Assembly (NCBI GenBank): GCA_947471105.1
Contig: CANIYB010000075.1
Coordinates: 1-9,358 of the forward strand
Direction: 5' to 3'
DNA length: 9,358 nt
DNA from: Cytophagaceae bacterium
GTDB lineage: Bacteria; Bacteroidota; Bacteroidia; Cytophagales; Spirosomataceae
Position 1 is the first letter of the stretch, and each line of letters opens with the position of its first letter. The notes under the pieces were generated by a model that was given only the letters and a program-made list of their open reading frames with translations, had not been told where the DNA came from and made no database searches. This document shows positions 1-6,717 of the stretch, in pieces. A program made the position numbers and the translations under genes.

Positions 1-2757
1 ACCACCGTTGATGATTTTCTTCGCAAGCATGTCAATCGTCTGAGCATTTGCCTTATATTTCTTGCCTAAATCCATGTAAGAAGGCCCGATCGACTTTTTA
101 TCAGCTGCGTGACAAGCCTTACAATCCGACAAATCCAATAACCTCTTTCCAGTAGAAAAAGATATATTCGCCTGATGTCCCTGTGCAATAACTGTTTTGT
201 CATAGCCATCTAAGAAATTGACACTCACCATCACATCTTCTTCAGCTACTTTTTTATTCGCCAAACTCCCATCCTCCTTATCTGAAACCGATACTTTATA
301 TTTAACAGGTTTATCATTCCAATAAAAAGTCTTATTGCCTTCAATGGCCACTTCAACCTCAGGAACTTCATTACCTGCCCGAATGGTCAGTTGGGATGTG
401 CTCACATTTCCCTGAGAATCTTTCACTTTTAAGGAAACTTCATAAACCCCTGACTTAGAAAAAGTGATGGCTGGATTCGCGGCATTACTTGTTTGTCCGT
501 TGCCAAAGTTCCAAGCATAGGTAATTTTATCATTATCATAATCTTGAGAACCTGCTGAAGAAAACTTAACCTTTAAAGGAGTCGCCCCTACTTTTTTATC
601 TGCAGAAGATACGGCCAAGGGTTTACGATTTCCAGCATTGTATTCCAATTTATATAAAACGGCCTCATCATTTTGAGCAAACCAGTTTGGACCATATTCA
701 AGACCAAAAAGTGTTCCATTTTTATCAAATTGCATATCCATCGGATGTGAAAAAGGAATCGATGGCAAGAAGCGATCCATATTTGAAAAATCACCGTTTT
801 CCTTCATAGACACTGTATAAATTAAATCTCTTGCCCAATCGTACGCAATTAATTTACCATTATAATAGGCCGGGAACTTAGTTTTAGATTCCGCTGGATA
901 GTCATCTCTATAATAGACAGGGCCTGCCATCGCATTTCGACCCCCTTTTCCTACTACAGGACCAAACTCTGGTGAGTCCACATAAGGGTAGTAAATGAAT
1001 GCTTTTTGAGCAGGAGGTAAATGTGCAAAACCTGTATTGTGTGGAGAATCGTTGACTGGAGCACGTGGGTTAAATACAGCCCATGTACTATCATTTTTAA
1101 AATCACGCTGATTATAAGGTCGATTATCCGCCACAAATAAAGGCCAACCGAAATACCCGGCTTCACGCGCTTGATTTACTTCATCGTGTCCACGAGGTCC
1201 GAATTTCTTGGAAGCTTCCCCAGCATCTGGACCTACTTCTCCCCAATACAAATAGCCGGTACGCTGATCCACAGAAATACGGTAAGGGTTTCGATTTCCC
1301 ATCACATAAATTTCTTGCTTAGCATGATAGATTTTTTCGGGATATAAGTTGGTCGCAGGAATCGTATAACCACCTTCCGGCGTGGGTTTAATACGTAAAA
1401 TCTTACCCCTTAAATCGTTCGTATTTGAACTAGTCGATCTTGCATCCCAACCCGATCGGCCTGGACGATTGTCACTTGGACTATATCCATTCGATGCAAA
1501 TGGGTTTGTATCATCACCGGTTGACAAATATAAATTTCCCACTTTATCCCAAGCAATAGATCCACCGGTGTGGCAACACTCCACGCGCTTTACAGGAACG
1601 CGCAATAAAATCTTTTCTGTATCCATCAGCAAAGTATCCTTCACGTTATCATATACAAAACGAGATAAATGCTGTGCTGTATCAGGCTGACCTGATGGTG
1701 GCGAGTAATACAAATACATGAAATTATTTGAATCAAAGTTAGGGTCAATATTCAAGCCCATTAAACCATATTCCTGCTTGGTATATACGTTCAAATTAGC
1801 AACCACTTTTGTTTTGCCTTTTTTAGGGTCATACATTTTCAACTTCCCTTTACGTTCCGCATAAAATATCTTACCACTATTAGCCACCGCTAATTCCATA
1901 GGCTCATCTAAACTACGATCCAAAATTGTTTTCGTAAAACGATTGTCTTCTGGTGCCATTTCGGTTCTCAACTTCTTCTTGTAATTTTGATCGGGTCCTG
2001 AAGATACATATTGAAGTCCTCCCCAAATATGTTTGAGTACCAATTCCTCAGAAAATGTCTCATTCGTGTGACCCCAGTTGGTATAAAATGCCCGACCCCC
2101 ATCATATTCATGGTACCAAGCCATTGGGTGAAAATCTCCCATTTTACCGTCTTTGTATGATTTTTCGTCAACAGTCACCAATAATTTAACGTCTTTATTA
2201 AATTCTTTAATGTCATAAAATTCATCTGTGCGATCAAAAGACGCCGGCATATGTGCAGTAGAAATGTGTGTATTGTCAACCACATTCATTTTACCTTTTT
2301 GCACATTTGGACGGCCAGGGTGCGAGGCGAAATATCCACCCGCTAATTTTCCATACCAAGGCCAGTCGTACTCCGTGTCCGTCGCTGAATGAATACCAAA
2401 ATATCCGCCACCTGCTTGAATAAATCGCTCAAACGCATTTTGTTGAGCATCATTTAAAATATTTCCTGTGGTATTTAAGAAAACAACCACACGATACTGC
2501 TTCAAATTATTTTCAGTAAATACCGTTGCGTTTTCAGTAGTATCCACTTGAAAGCCTTTCTCCTTGGCCATTTTCAACAAAGCCGTCTTACCGGATCCGA
2601 TGGAGCCATGACGAAATCCTTTGGTGGAAGAAAAAACAAGGACTTTTTTTCCTAAGAGTGGATTTTTATCCTGAGCGATTGCTTGTTGAAAAAACAGGAG
2701 AGTTAAACAAGAAACTGCAAAAATAATTCGGCTTATACCGAACAAAAACTTTTTCAT
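1..2757 (-). CDS. Secreted ThuA / PQQ-dependent sugar dehydrogenase / PKD / cytochrome c fusion protein (C-terminus beyond left edge)
   Basis: An uninterrupted frame of 919 codons starts at the ATG at 2757-2755 and is still open at base 1. Residues 1-28 form a signal peptide (MKKF start, hydrophobic core, cut near AIAQ/D). Residues about 35-255 match a ThuA-like domain (glutamine-amidotransferase-like fold), with GGGYFGIHSATDTEYDWPWY near 116-135 and WYHEYDGGRAFYTNWGHT near 214-231. Residues about 275-710 match a soluble PQQ-dependent glucose/sorbosone dehydrogenase beta-propeller: ECCHTGG 393-399, YLSTGDD, DLRGKILRIKP, and GNRNPYR 487-493, whose Arg-Asn pair corresponds to PQQ/substrate-contacting residues of that family. 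Residues about 715-795 form a PKD domain (YAWNFGNGQTS). Residues 800-870 are unassigned. A class I cytochrome c domain begins at CKACH (879-883). Its axial Met lies outside the window. By family, the protein should oxidise a sugar or polyol in the periplasm or at the cell surface and pass electrons to its own haem. The substrate is unknown, and the ThuA role is inferred to be carbohydrate-related. Confidence 0.93.
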   Translation of the reverse strand, partial: MKKFLFGISRIIFAVSCLTLLFFQQAIAQDKNPLLGKKVLVFSSTKGFRHGSIGSGKTALLKMAKEKGFQVDTTENATVFTENNLKQYRVVVFLNTTGNILNDAQQNAFERFIQAGGGYFGIHSATDTEYDWPWYGKLAGGYFASHPGRPNVQKGKMNVVDNTHISTAHMPASFDRTDEFYDIKEFNKDVKLLVTVDEKSYKDGKMGDFHPMAWYHEYDGGRAFYTNWGHTNETFSEELVLKHIWGGLQYVSSGPDQNYKKKLRTEMAPEDNRFTKTILDRSLDEPMELAVANSGKIFYAERKGKLKMYDPKKGKTKVVANLNVYTKQEYGLMGLNIDPNFDSNNFMYLYYSPPSGQPDTAQHLSRFVYDNVKDTLLMDTEKILLRVPVKRVECCHTGGSIAWDKVGNLYLSTGDDTNPFASNGYSPSDNRPGRSGWDARSTSSNTNDLRGKILRIKPTPEGGYTIPATNLYPEKIYHAKQEIYVMGNRNPYRISVDQRTGYLYWGEVGPDAGEASKKFGPRGHDEVNQAREAGYFGWPLFVADNRPYNQRDFKNDSTWAVFNPRAPVNDSPHNTGFAHLPPAQKAFIYYPYVDSPEFGPVVGKGGRNAMAGPVYYRDDYPAESKTKFPAYYNGKLIAYDWARDLIYTVSMKENGDFSNMDRFLPSIPFSHPMDMQFDKNGTLFGLEYGPNWFAQNDEAVLYKLEYNAGNRKPLAVSSADKKVGATPLKVKFSSAGSQDYDNDKITYAWNFGNGQTSNAANPAITFSKSGVYEVSLKVKDSQGNVSTSQLTIRAGNEVPEVEVAIEGNKTFYWNDKPVKYKVSVSDKEDGSLANKKVAEEDVMVSVNFLDGYDKTVIAQGHQANISFSTGKRLLDLSDCKACHAADKKSIGPSYMDLGKKYKANAQTIDMLAKKIINGG

Positions 2758-2784
2758 AGTGTTGTATTTTATAATAGGTAATGT

Positions 2785-2792
2785 CAAAGTTA
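2785..2792 (-). promoter_or_regulatory. Candidate Bacteroidota -7 element for the ThuA/PQQ-dehydrogenase gene
   Basis: On the minus strand the octamer reads TAACTTTG, an exact match to the TAnnTTTG -7 consensus used by the Bacteroidota primary sigma factor. It sits 27 bases upstream of the ATG at 2757, implying a short leader. I see no convincing TTG-type -33 element at the expected 19-21 base spacing, so the call rests on the -7 box and its position. The 92-bp spacer 2758-2849 must also hold the promoter of the divergent hydrolase gene. That side is very AT-rich (about 2811-2840) and shows no clear consensus. Confidence 0.5.
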
Positions 2793-2849
2793 CTTCAAAT
2801 CACAAATTTTCGTTTATTTTTATAAAAAATATTTAAAATATCCTTCAAC

Positions 2850-3686
2850 ATGATGAAAAAAATTACTCTAGTGGCATTGTTGGCTTTCATGACCAACATG
2901 CTTTTTGCTCAGTCTATTTGCTTTTCGACCAAAGATCAAATGCAATTAATGGCCTCCAATAAGGCATTTATGAAATCACATGCTTTGCCAAAAGCCTATA
3001 AGCACGTCAGTAAAGCGGGTGGCGTGATGGTTGAATTTAATACTCCAGATGGAACCATGGCTAAAGGATTTTATATCCCAGCGGATAAGCCTACTAATTA
3101 TACCTTATTTGTATTCCAGGAATGGTGGGGTTTAAATGACCACATCAAAAGAGAGGCTGAACATTTTTATTCCACATTGGGCAATGTCAATGTCCTAGCC
3201 TTAGACATGTATGATGGGAAAGTGGCAACTAGCCGGGAAGAAGCTGGTAAATTAATGGGAGGAGCCAATCCAGCTAGATTAGAATCCATTATAAAAGGGG
3301 CCATTTCATATGTTGGGCCCAAAGCAAAAATCGCTACGGTAGGTTGGTGTTTTGGTGGCGCATTATCTTTAAAGGCCTCCATTTTAAATGGAAAACAAGC
3401 CGCGGCTTGCGTGATGTATTATGGCATGCCGGTGAAAGATGTGGAGCAATTAAAATTACTTCAAACAGATGTATTAGGATTGTTTGCGGGGAAGGAAAAA
3501 TTCATATCGACCCAAGTGGTCGCTGAGTTTGATGCCAATATGAAACTGGCTGGAAAAAAATTAATGATTAAGAGTTTTGATGCAGATCATGGATTTGCCA
3601 ATCCTTCTAACCCTATCTATGACAAAGCATCGACAGAGGTTGCTTGGGATATGGCCATCACGTATTTAAAATCTAAATTAAAATAA
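2850..3686 (+). CDS. Secreted dienelactone-hydrolase-family alpha/beta hydrolase
   Basis: A 278-residue protein with an N-terminal signal peptide (MMKKITLVALLAFM..., cut near LFAQ/S at residues 21-22), so it is periplasmic or exported. The mature part has the DLH fold signature: QEWWGLN (90-96, Glu91 equivalent to DLH Glu36), the nucleophile elbow GWCFGG with Cys167, and DADHGFANPSNP with catalytic His247. The acid position aligns GKEKFI (Glu216) with GGQDHFV of Pseudomonas DLH, so Glu appears to replace Asp171. The two arginines that hold the dienelactone carboxylate in Pseudomonas DLH (Arg81, Arg206) align with Asp122 and Asn251. Dienelactone itself is therefore unlikely to be the substrate, and an ester or lactone hydrolase of unknown specificity is the safer call. 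Two adjacent ATG codons (2850, 2853) could both serve as start. Its stop overlaps the ATG of the small lipoprotein gene downstream, pointing to co-translation. Confidence 0.9.
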   Translation: MMKKITLVALLAFMTNMLFAQSICFSTKDQMQLMASNKAFMKSHALPKAYKHVSKAGGVMVEFNTPDGTMAKGFYIPADKPTNYTLFVFQEWWGLNDHIKREAEHFYSTLGNVNVLALDMYDGKVATSREEAGKLMGGANPARLESIIKGAISYVGPKAKIATVGWCFGGALSLKASILNGKQAAACVMYYGMPVKDVEQLKLLQTDVLGLFAGKEKFISTQVVAEFDANMKLAGKKLMIKSFDADHGFANPSNPIYDKASTEVAWDMAITYLKSKLK

Positions 3687-3823
3687 TGCGGTATTTTTCG
3701 ATATTGCTTTGTGTCTTTTTTCTGGCAGGTTCATGCGCGAGCAATCGCTACAAGCAAAAGCCTTACAAGAAAAAGTGGTCACTTTTTAAGAAAAAATCTT
3801 GTGATTGTCCCGACCTTAAATAA
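3686..3823 (+). CDS. Small lipoprotein, 45 residues, unknown function
   Basis: The ATG at 3686-3688 overlaps the hydrolase stop by one base (TAATG), the classic arrangement for translational coupling. The stop is TAA at 3821-3823. The product begins with a hydrophobic signal (MRYFSILLCVFFLAGSC), giving a lipobox-like LAGSC with acylated Cys17. A strongly basic segment follows (RYKQKPYKKKW, then FKKK), and it ends in SCDCPDLK with a Cys-X-Cys-Pro motif at 39-42. The mature form would be only 29 residues, very cationic and membrane-anchored. I do not recognise a named family. The last 8 bases overlap the 3' end of the convergent dioxygenase gene. The intact lipobox, coupling and clean frame argue for a real gene. 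The shortness is the main reason for caution. Confidence 0.72.
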   Translation: MRYFSILLCVFFLAGSCASNRYKQKPYKKKWSLFKKKSCDCPDLK

Positions 3824-4604
3824 TAGGGTTAATCGGCGAAGCAGCTAAGGAACCGGGCACTAATCCTTGGAACCAACGCTGCCTATCGGCCTCTTGATTT
3901 GGATTTGTAGGTTCAGTCACCCGCATGTCGGCGTCCATGAAAATTAAAGTCATCACCTCACGCATGTGGGTGGTTTCATTTCCAGGGGCCGCATGTAAAG
4001 TCCAACCGCGATGAAAGGTGGCATCCCCAGCTTTCATCGTTTTTTGGGCGACGATCGGAAATTTATGCTCTGCGACAAATTCACTTATCATTTTTTCAGA
4101 CTCATCTGAAATTCCAATAGGGGGAAGACTCACATGCTGACTGCCGGAAGCAAAAGTCAACATCCCCATTCCATCTTCTATGTCGACCAAAGGCATCCAC
4201 ATCGTTACTGTTTTGTCGGTGTCCATCGGCCAGTAATATTGATCTTGATGCCAAGGAGTTAAGCCTCCGCCAGGCTCTTTAAATAAAGCTTGGTCATGAT
4301 ATAAACGTACATTCTTTACGCCCAATAATTCAGCTGCGATTTTCCCAAATCTCTTGGCTAAAGAAAATTGCTTGATCAACTCATTTTCCTCCCATAGGTT
4401 CATCATTTGCAGAAATGCCTTGCCATAGGTGTCCCTTTCTTCCATCGGCTTTTGATTTTTTTTAAAATCAACGGCCCAGGCACGAATGGCTTCCCGGTAT
4501 GGTTTTAGTTCTTCAAGGGGTAGGACATTTTCTAAGAAAACATGTCCATTTTTTTGAAAATCAGCAATTTGATTTGACTCTAAGGGATAAGTTTTTGATA
4601 ACAT
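3816..4604 (-). CDS. Phytanoyl-CoA dioxygenase (PhyH) family Fe(II)/2-oxoglutarate-dependent oxygenase
   Basis: A 262-residue cytoplasmic protein with no signal peptide or membrane segment. It begins with the usual helix-rich entry (QNGHVFLENVLPLEEL-like, residues 17-32; the second residue here is Lys) and has the jelly-roll metal site: TPWHQDQYYWP gives His119 and Asp121, and WTLHAAPGN gives the distal His204. Arg215 in HMREVMT follows eleven residues later, the same His-to-Arg spacing as His264/Arg275 of human PHYH, where Arg binds 2-oxoglutarate. All four key residues are present, so an active hydroxylase is expected. The substrate cannot be read from sequence, because bacterial members act on very varied small molecules. 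The start is fixed by an in-frame stop at 4617-4619 just upstream. The gene diverges from an AraC-type regulator 121 bp away, its likely controller, and its 3' end overlaps the convergent small lipoprotein gene by 8 bp. Confidence 0.9.
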   Translation of the reverse strand: MLSKTYPLESNQIADFQKNGHVFLENVLPLEELKPYREAIRAWAVDFKKNQKPMEERDTYGKAFLQMMNLWEENELIKQFSLAKRFGKIAAELLGVKNVRLYHDQALFKEPGGGLTPWHQDQYYWPMDTDKTVTMWMPLVDIEDGMGMLTFASGSQHVSLPPIGISDESEKMISEFVAEHKFPIVAQKTMKAGDATFHRGWTLHAAPGNETTHMREVMTLIFMDADMRVTEPTNPNQEADRQRWFQGLVPGSLAASPINPII

Positions 4605-4618
4605 CGCGATTATTTTTC

Positions 4619-4663
4619 ACAAAATTGACATGAATTAAAATCAAAAACCACGTCAAAATTTGT
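4619..4663. promoter_or_regulatory. Interrupted inverted repeat between dioxygenase and AraC-type regulator (candidate operator)
   Basis: The left arm ACAAAATTGACATG (4619-4632) and right arm CACGTCAAAATTTGT (4649-4663) are imperfect inverted copies. The cores TTGACATG (4625-4632) and CACGTCAA (4649-4656) pair at 7 of 8 positions across a 16-base gap. The repeat lies in the 121-bp divergent spacer 4605-4725, nearer the dioxygenase start. Core centres are about 24 bases apart, a little over two helical turns, which would suit a dimeric regulator. AraC proteins more often bind direct repeats, and the AT-rich setting raises the chance of coincidence, so the operator role is inference. Confidence 0.4.
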
Positions 4664-4725
4664 AAAAAATAATGCAATTTTATCCTAAATTCAATTCCGT
4701 ATAAAAATTGAGGTAAAATATTAAT

Positions 4726-5607
4726 ATGAAGGCGAGCCTTGAACATTTGTCAGAAAACATAAATCAGCCGATCCAGTTGAAGGAGATTGTGCAAGCTCGA
4801 TTTGATGCGCCTTATCATTTTCATCCTGAACTTGAGCTAACCTTAATAATTTCTGGTGAAGGAAAGCGCTTCATCGGCAATCAAATTTCTGATTTTAGTC
4901 CGGGTGATTTAGTGCTTTTGGGATCTAATTTGCCTCATTGTTGGCAAAACCACCGCAATGATTGGTTGGGCTCAGACGAAACATCTGATGCCGCTCAGGC
5001 TATTGTTATTCATTTCAAAAGAGATTTTTTAGGGGATAAATTTCTTGAAAATGATGCTTGTCAAAACATTCGCCAGTTGTTTGATCGGGCTAAAGGTGGC
5101 CTAACTATTTTAGGACCTACACAGGACAGAATAGCCAGAGAAATGCTAAAATTAAAGGAATTAGCCCCTTTCCCAAGGCTCTTAGCTTTTCTTCAAATTT
5201 TACATTCCCTGACGATGGGCGGCGCGGACGTTCAGCCCATTGACACCAATGAAGGAGGCTATACCGTTTCTAAAATTGACTTAGAGCGAATTAATCGAAT
5301 ATATGCGTACATCATTGCGCACTATACGCAAGAAGTCCATTTGGATGAAGTGGCGCATTTGGCCAACATGACGGAAACGGCTTTTTGTCGCTATTTCAAA
5401 AAGGTAACCCAAAAGACTTTTGTCGAAATTGTGACCGAATTTAGAATTAAGCATGCGTGCCAAATGCTTAGAACTACCCAAAAAACGATGGTGGAAATCT
5501 GTTTCGAAAGTGGATTTGGCAACTTATCGCACTTTAATAAACAGTTTAAGCAATGGATGAAAGTACCGCCCTTGCAATATCGAAAAATGACTCAGGAGTG
5601 GGTGTAA
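4726..5607 (+). CDS. AraC-family transcriptional regulator with N-terminal cupin sensor
   Basis: A 293-residue protein with the standard two-part AraC layout. Residues about 15-100 are a cupin-like sensing domain: PYHFHPELELT carries His31, His33 and Glu35, then FSPGDLVLLGSNLPHCW (57-73). This domain would bind a small effector. Residues about 185-290 are the double helix-turn-helix DNA-binding domain: the first HTH is VHLDEVAHLANMTETAFCRYF (204-224), the second TMVEICFESGFGNLSHFNKQF (254-274), ending with the typical PPLQYRK (281-287). The ATG at 4726 is the only sensible start because an in-frame TAA lies at 4714-4716. It diverges from the PhyH-family dioxygenase gene, so it probably controls that gene and perhaps itself in response to a related compound. 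The stop is a single base from the stop of the convergent TerC-family gene, leaving no room for a terminator between them. Confidence 0.93.
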   Translation: MKASLEHLSENINQPIQLKEIVQARFDAPYHFHPELELTLIISGEGKRFIGNQISDFSPGDLVLLGSNLPHCWQNHRNDWLGSDETSDAAQAIVIHFKRDFLGDKFLENDACQNIRQLFDRAKGGLTILGPTQDRIAREMLKLKELAPFPRLLAFLQILHSLTMGGADVQPIDTNEGGYTVSKIDLERINRIYAYIIAHYTQEVHLDEVAHLANMTETAFCRYFKKVTQKTFVEIVTEFRIKHACQMLRTTQKTMVEICFESGFGNLSHFNKQFKQWMKVPPLQYRKMTQEWV

Positions 5608-5608
5608 A

Positions 5609-6661
5609 CTATTTGACTTCTTCCTTCTCTGGGAAAAGTAAGCTCAAAATAATGCTGGTCGCTAAAATACCAACAATCACCGCTAAAGAGGAAAGAGTGC
5701 CAAAACCGATTGCAGATAAGTAATGATGCCCTAGCATTTTCAAACCTACGAAACTCAATAACACACCGAGCCCAATAGGCAAAAAGCGAAACAAGCCCAT
5801 CAAACTCGAAAGGAAAAAGAACAGGGAACGTAGCCCCATCACCGCAAAAACATTGGAGAAAAAGACAATGTAAGGGTCTTTGGAAATGGAAAAAATAGCA
5901 GGGATTGAATCCACCGCAAACAATATATCCGTAAAAGCAATCACCACCACGATCACGAAAATAGGCGTAATAAATAATTTTCCCGTTTTCATCCGAACGA
6001 AAAATCGGCCTATGACATTCCGGTGATATACATTAAAGTACCGTGATAAAAATTTTACGATGGGATGTTCGGCCGGATTAATCTCCTCATCATGTTGTTT
6101 GGTAAATAAAATTTTCACTCCGGTATACACTAAAAATGCCCCAAAAACATAAATGATCCAATCAAATTTTTGCAACAAGGCCGCCCCCAAGAAGATGAAA
6201 ATTAAACGCAAAATGATGGCTCCTAAAATTCCCCAAACCAAGATCTTTTTATAATACCGCTTTTGAACACCAAAGGAATTGAAAATTAAAATGAAGACAA
6301 ATACATTGTCGGCCGACAACGAATATTCGACCAAATATCCCGTTATAAACTCAAGCGATAAATTATTTTGAAAAATAGTTAGTTGGTCCTCAAATGTGCC
6401 CATCCCCAAATCTATATGTGGAGCATACAATTGTTTGACGGCAATTAATCCATTTAAATCGACAATGCCATGCACCATTCCTCCAAATTTCCCTAAAAAA
6501 AAGTAAAAAGATATGGCTAAAAGTACCCAAGCTCCCGTCCAAAAACCCGCCTCTTTAAAAGTAACCTCCGCAGCTCCTGCCTTTTTGAAAATCCCTAAAT
6601 CCACAAGCATAACAGCTATGACCAAGATTGAAAAAAGAAGAAAAAATAGAGATTCGCTCAT
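5609..6661 (-). CDS. TerC-family integral membrane protein (probable metal ion transporter)
   Basis: A 350-residue polytopic inner-membrane protein with about nine predicted membrane helices (roughly 5-22, 41-56, 105-127, 141-161, 167-185, 229-250, 268-287, 294-309, 318-345). Family signatures are clear: EYSLSADNVFVF (112-123) and FTDILFAVDSIPAIF (243-257), holding the conserved acidic residues Asp118, Asp245 and Asp251 inside the membrane, and FFSNVFAVMGLRSLFF (267-282). TerC/Alx proteins are linked to manganese or calcium homeostasis and, in some bacteria, to metal loading of exported enzymes. The metal here is inference. A basic loop at 186-228 is probably cytoplasmic. A 48-residue loop (57-104) between helices 2 and 3 looks longer than in enterobacterial Alx and would face the periplasm. 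An in-frame TAA at 6670-6668 fixes the start. I see no manganese-type riboswitch in the 56-bp leader region. Confidence 0.93.
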   Translation of the reverse strand: MSESLFFLLFSILVIAVMLVDLGIFKKAGAAEVTFKEAGFWTGAWVLLAISFYFFLGKFGGMVHGIVDLNGLIAVKQLYAPHIDLGMGTFEDQLTIFQNNLSLEFITGYLVEYSLSADNVFVFILIFNSFGVQKRYYKKILVWGILGAIILRLIFIFLGAALLQKFDWIIYVFGAFLVYTGVKILFTKQHDEEINPAEHPIVKFLSRYFNVYHRNVIGRFFVRMKTGKLFITPIFVIVVVIAFTDILFAVDSIPAIFSISKDPYIVFFSNVFAVMGLRSLFFFLSSLMGLFRFLPIGLGVLLSFVGLKMLGHHYLSAIGFGTLSSLAVIVGILATSIILSLLFPEKEEVK

Positions 6662-6683
6662 AAATATTTAATTTTACCATTAG

Positions 6684-6699
6684 GCGACACAAAGGTCGC
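6684..6699. promoter_or_regulatory. Perfect short inverted repeat overlapping a candidate -7 box in the TerC/glycosyltransferase spacer
   Basis: GCGAC (6684-6688) and GTCGC (6695-6699) are perfect inverted copies around a 6-base centre, ACAAAG. On the minus strand the same bases contain GACCTTTG (6697-6690), which matches the Bacteroidota TAnnTTTG -7 consensus except at its first base and lies 29 bases upstream of the TerC-family start. A good -33 box was not found. The 56-bp spacer 6662-6717 must serve both divergent genes, so a protein bound here could affect both. It could also be simply part of the core promoter. Confidence 0.38.
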
Positions 6700-6717
6700 A
6701 AAAATTAGCCAAAAATT

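Noticed and set aside
1382..1690. 102-residue open frame on the plus strand
   Set aside because: It lies wholly inside the PQQ-dehydrogenase region on the opposite strand, has no signal or recognisable motif, and the minus-strand frame encodes conserved family motifs throughout. It is a shadow frame.
2825..2841. AT-only palindrome ATATTT-A-AAATAT upstream of the hydrolase
   Set aside because: It lies in an almost pure A/T tract where such symmetry arises easily, and there is no supporting second copy.
3789..3801. AAGA-N5-TCTT as a terminator for the hydrolase operon
   Set aside because: The stem is only four weak pairs, lies inside the lipoprotein coding region and has no T-run.
4561..4746. 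61-residue minus-strand frame covering the dioxygenase/regulator spacer
   Set aside because: It overlaps the starts of both divergent genes, and its sequence follows the AT-rich intergenic DNA. No conserved features were seen.
6662..6717. Possible manganese (yybP-ykoY) riboswitch upstream of the TerC-family gene
   Set aside because: The leader is under 60 bases to the next gene and lacks the size and conserved loops of that riboswitch.
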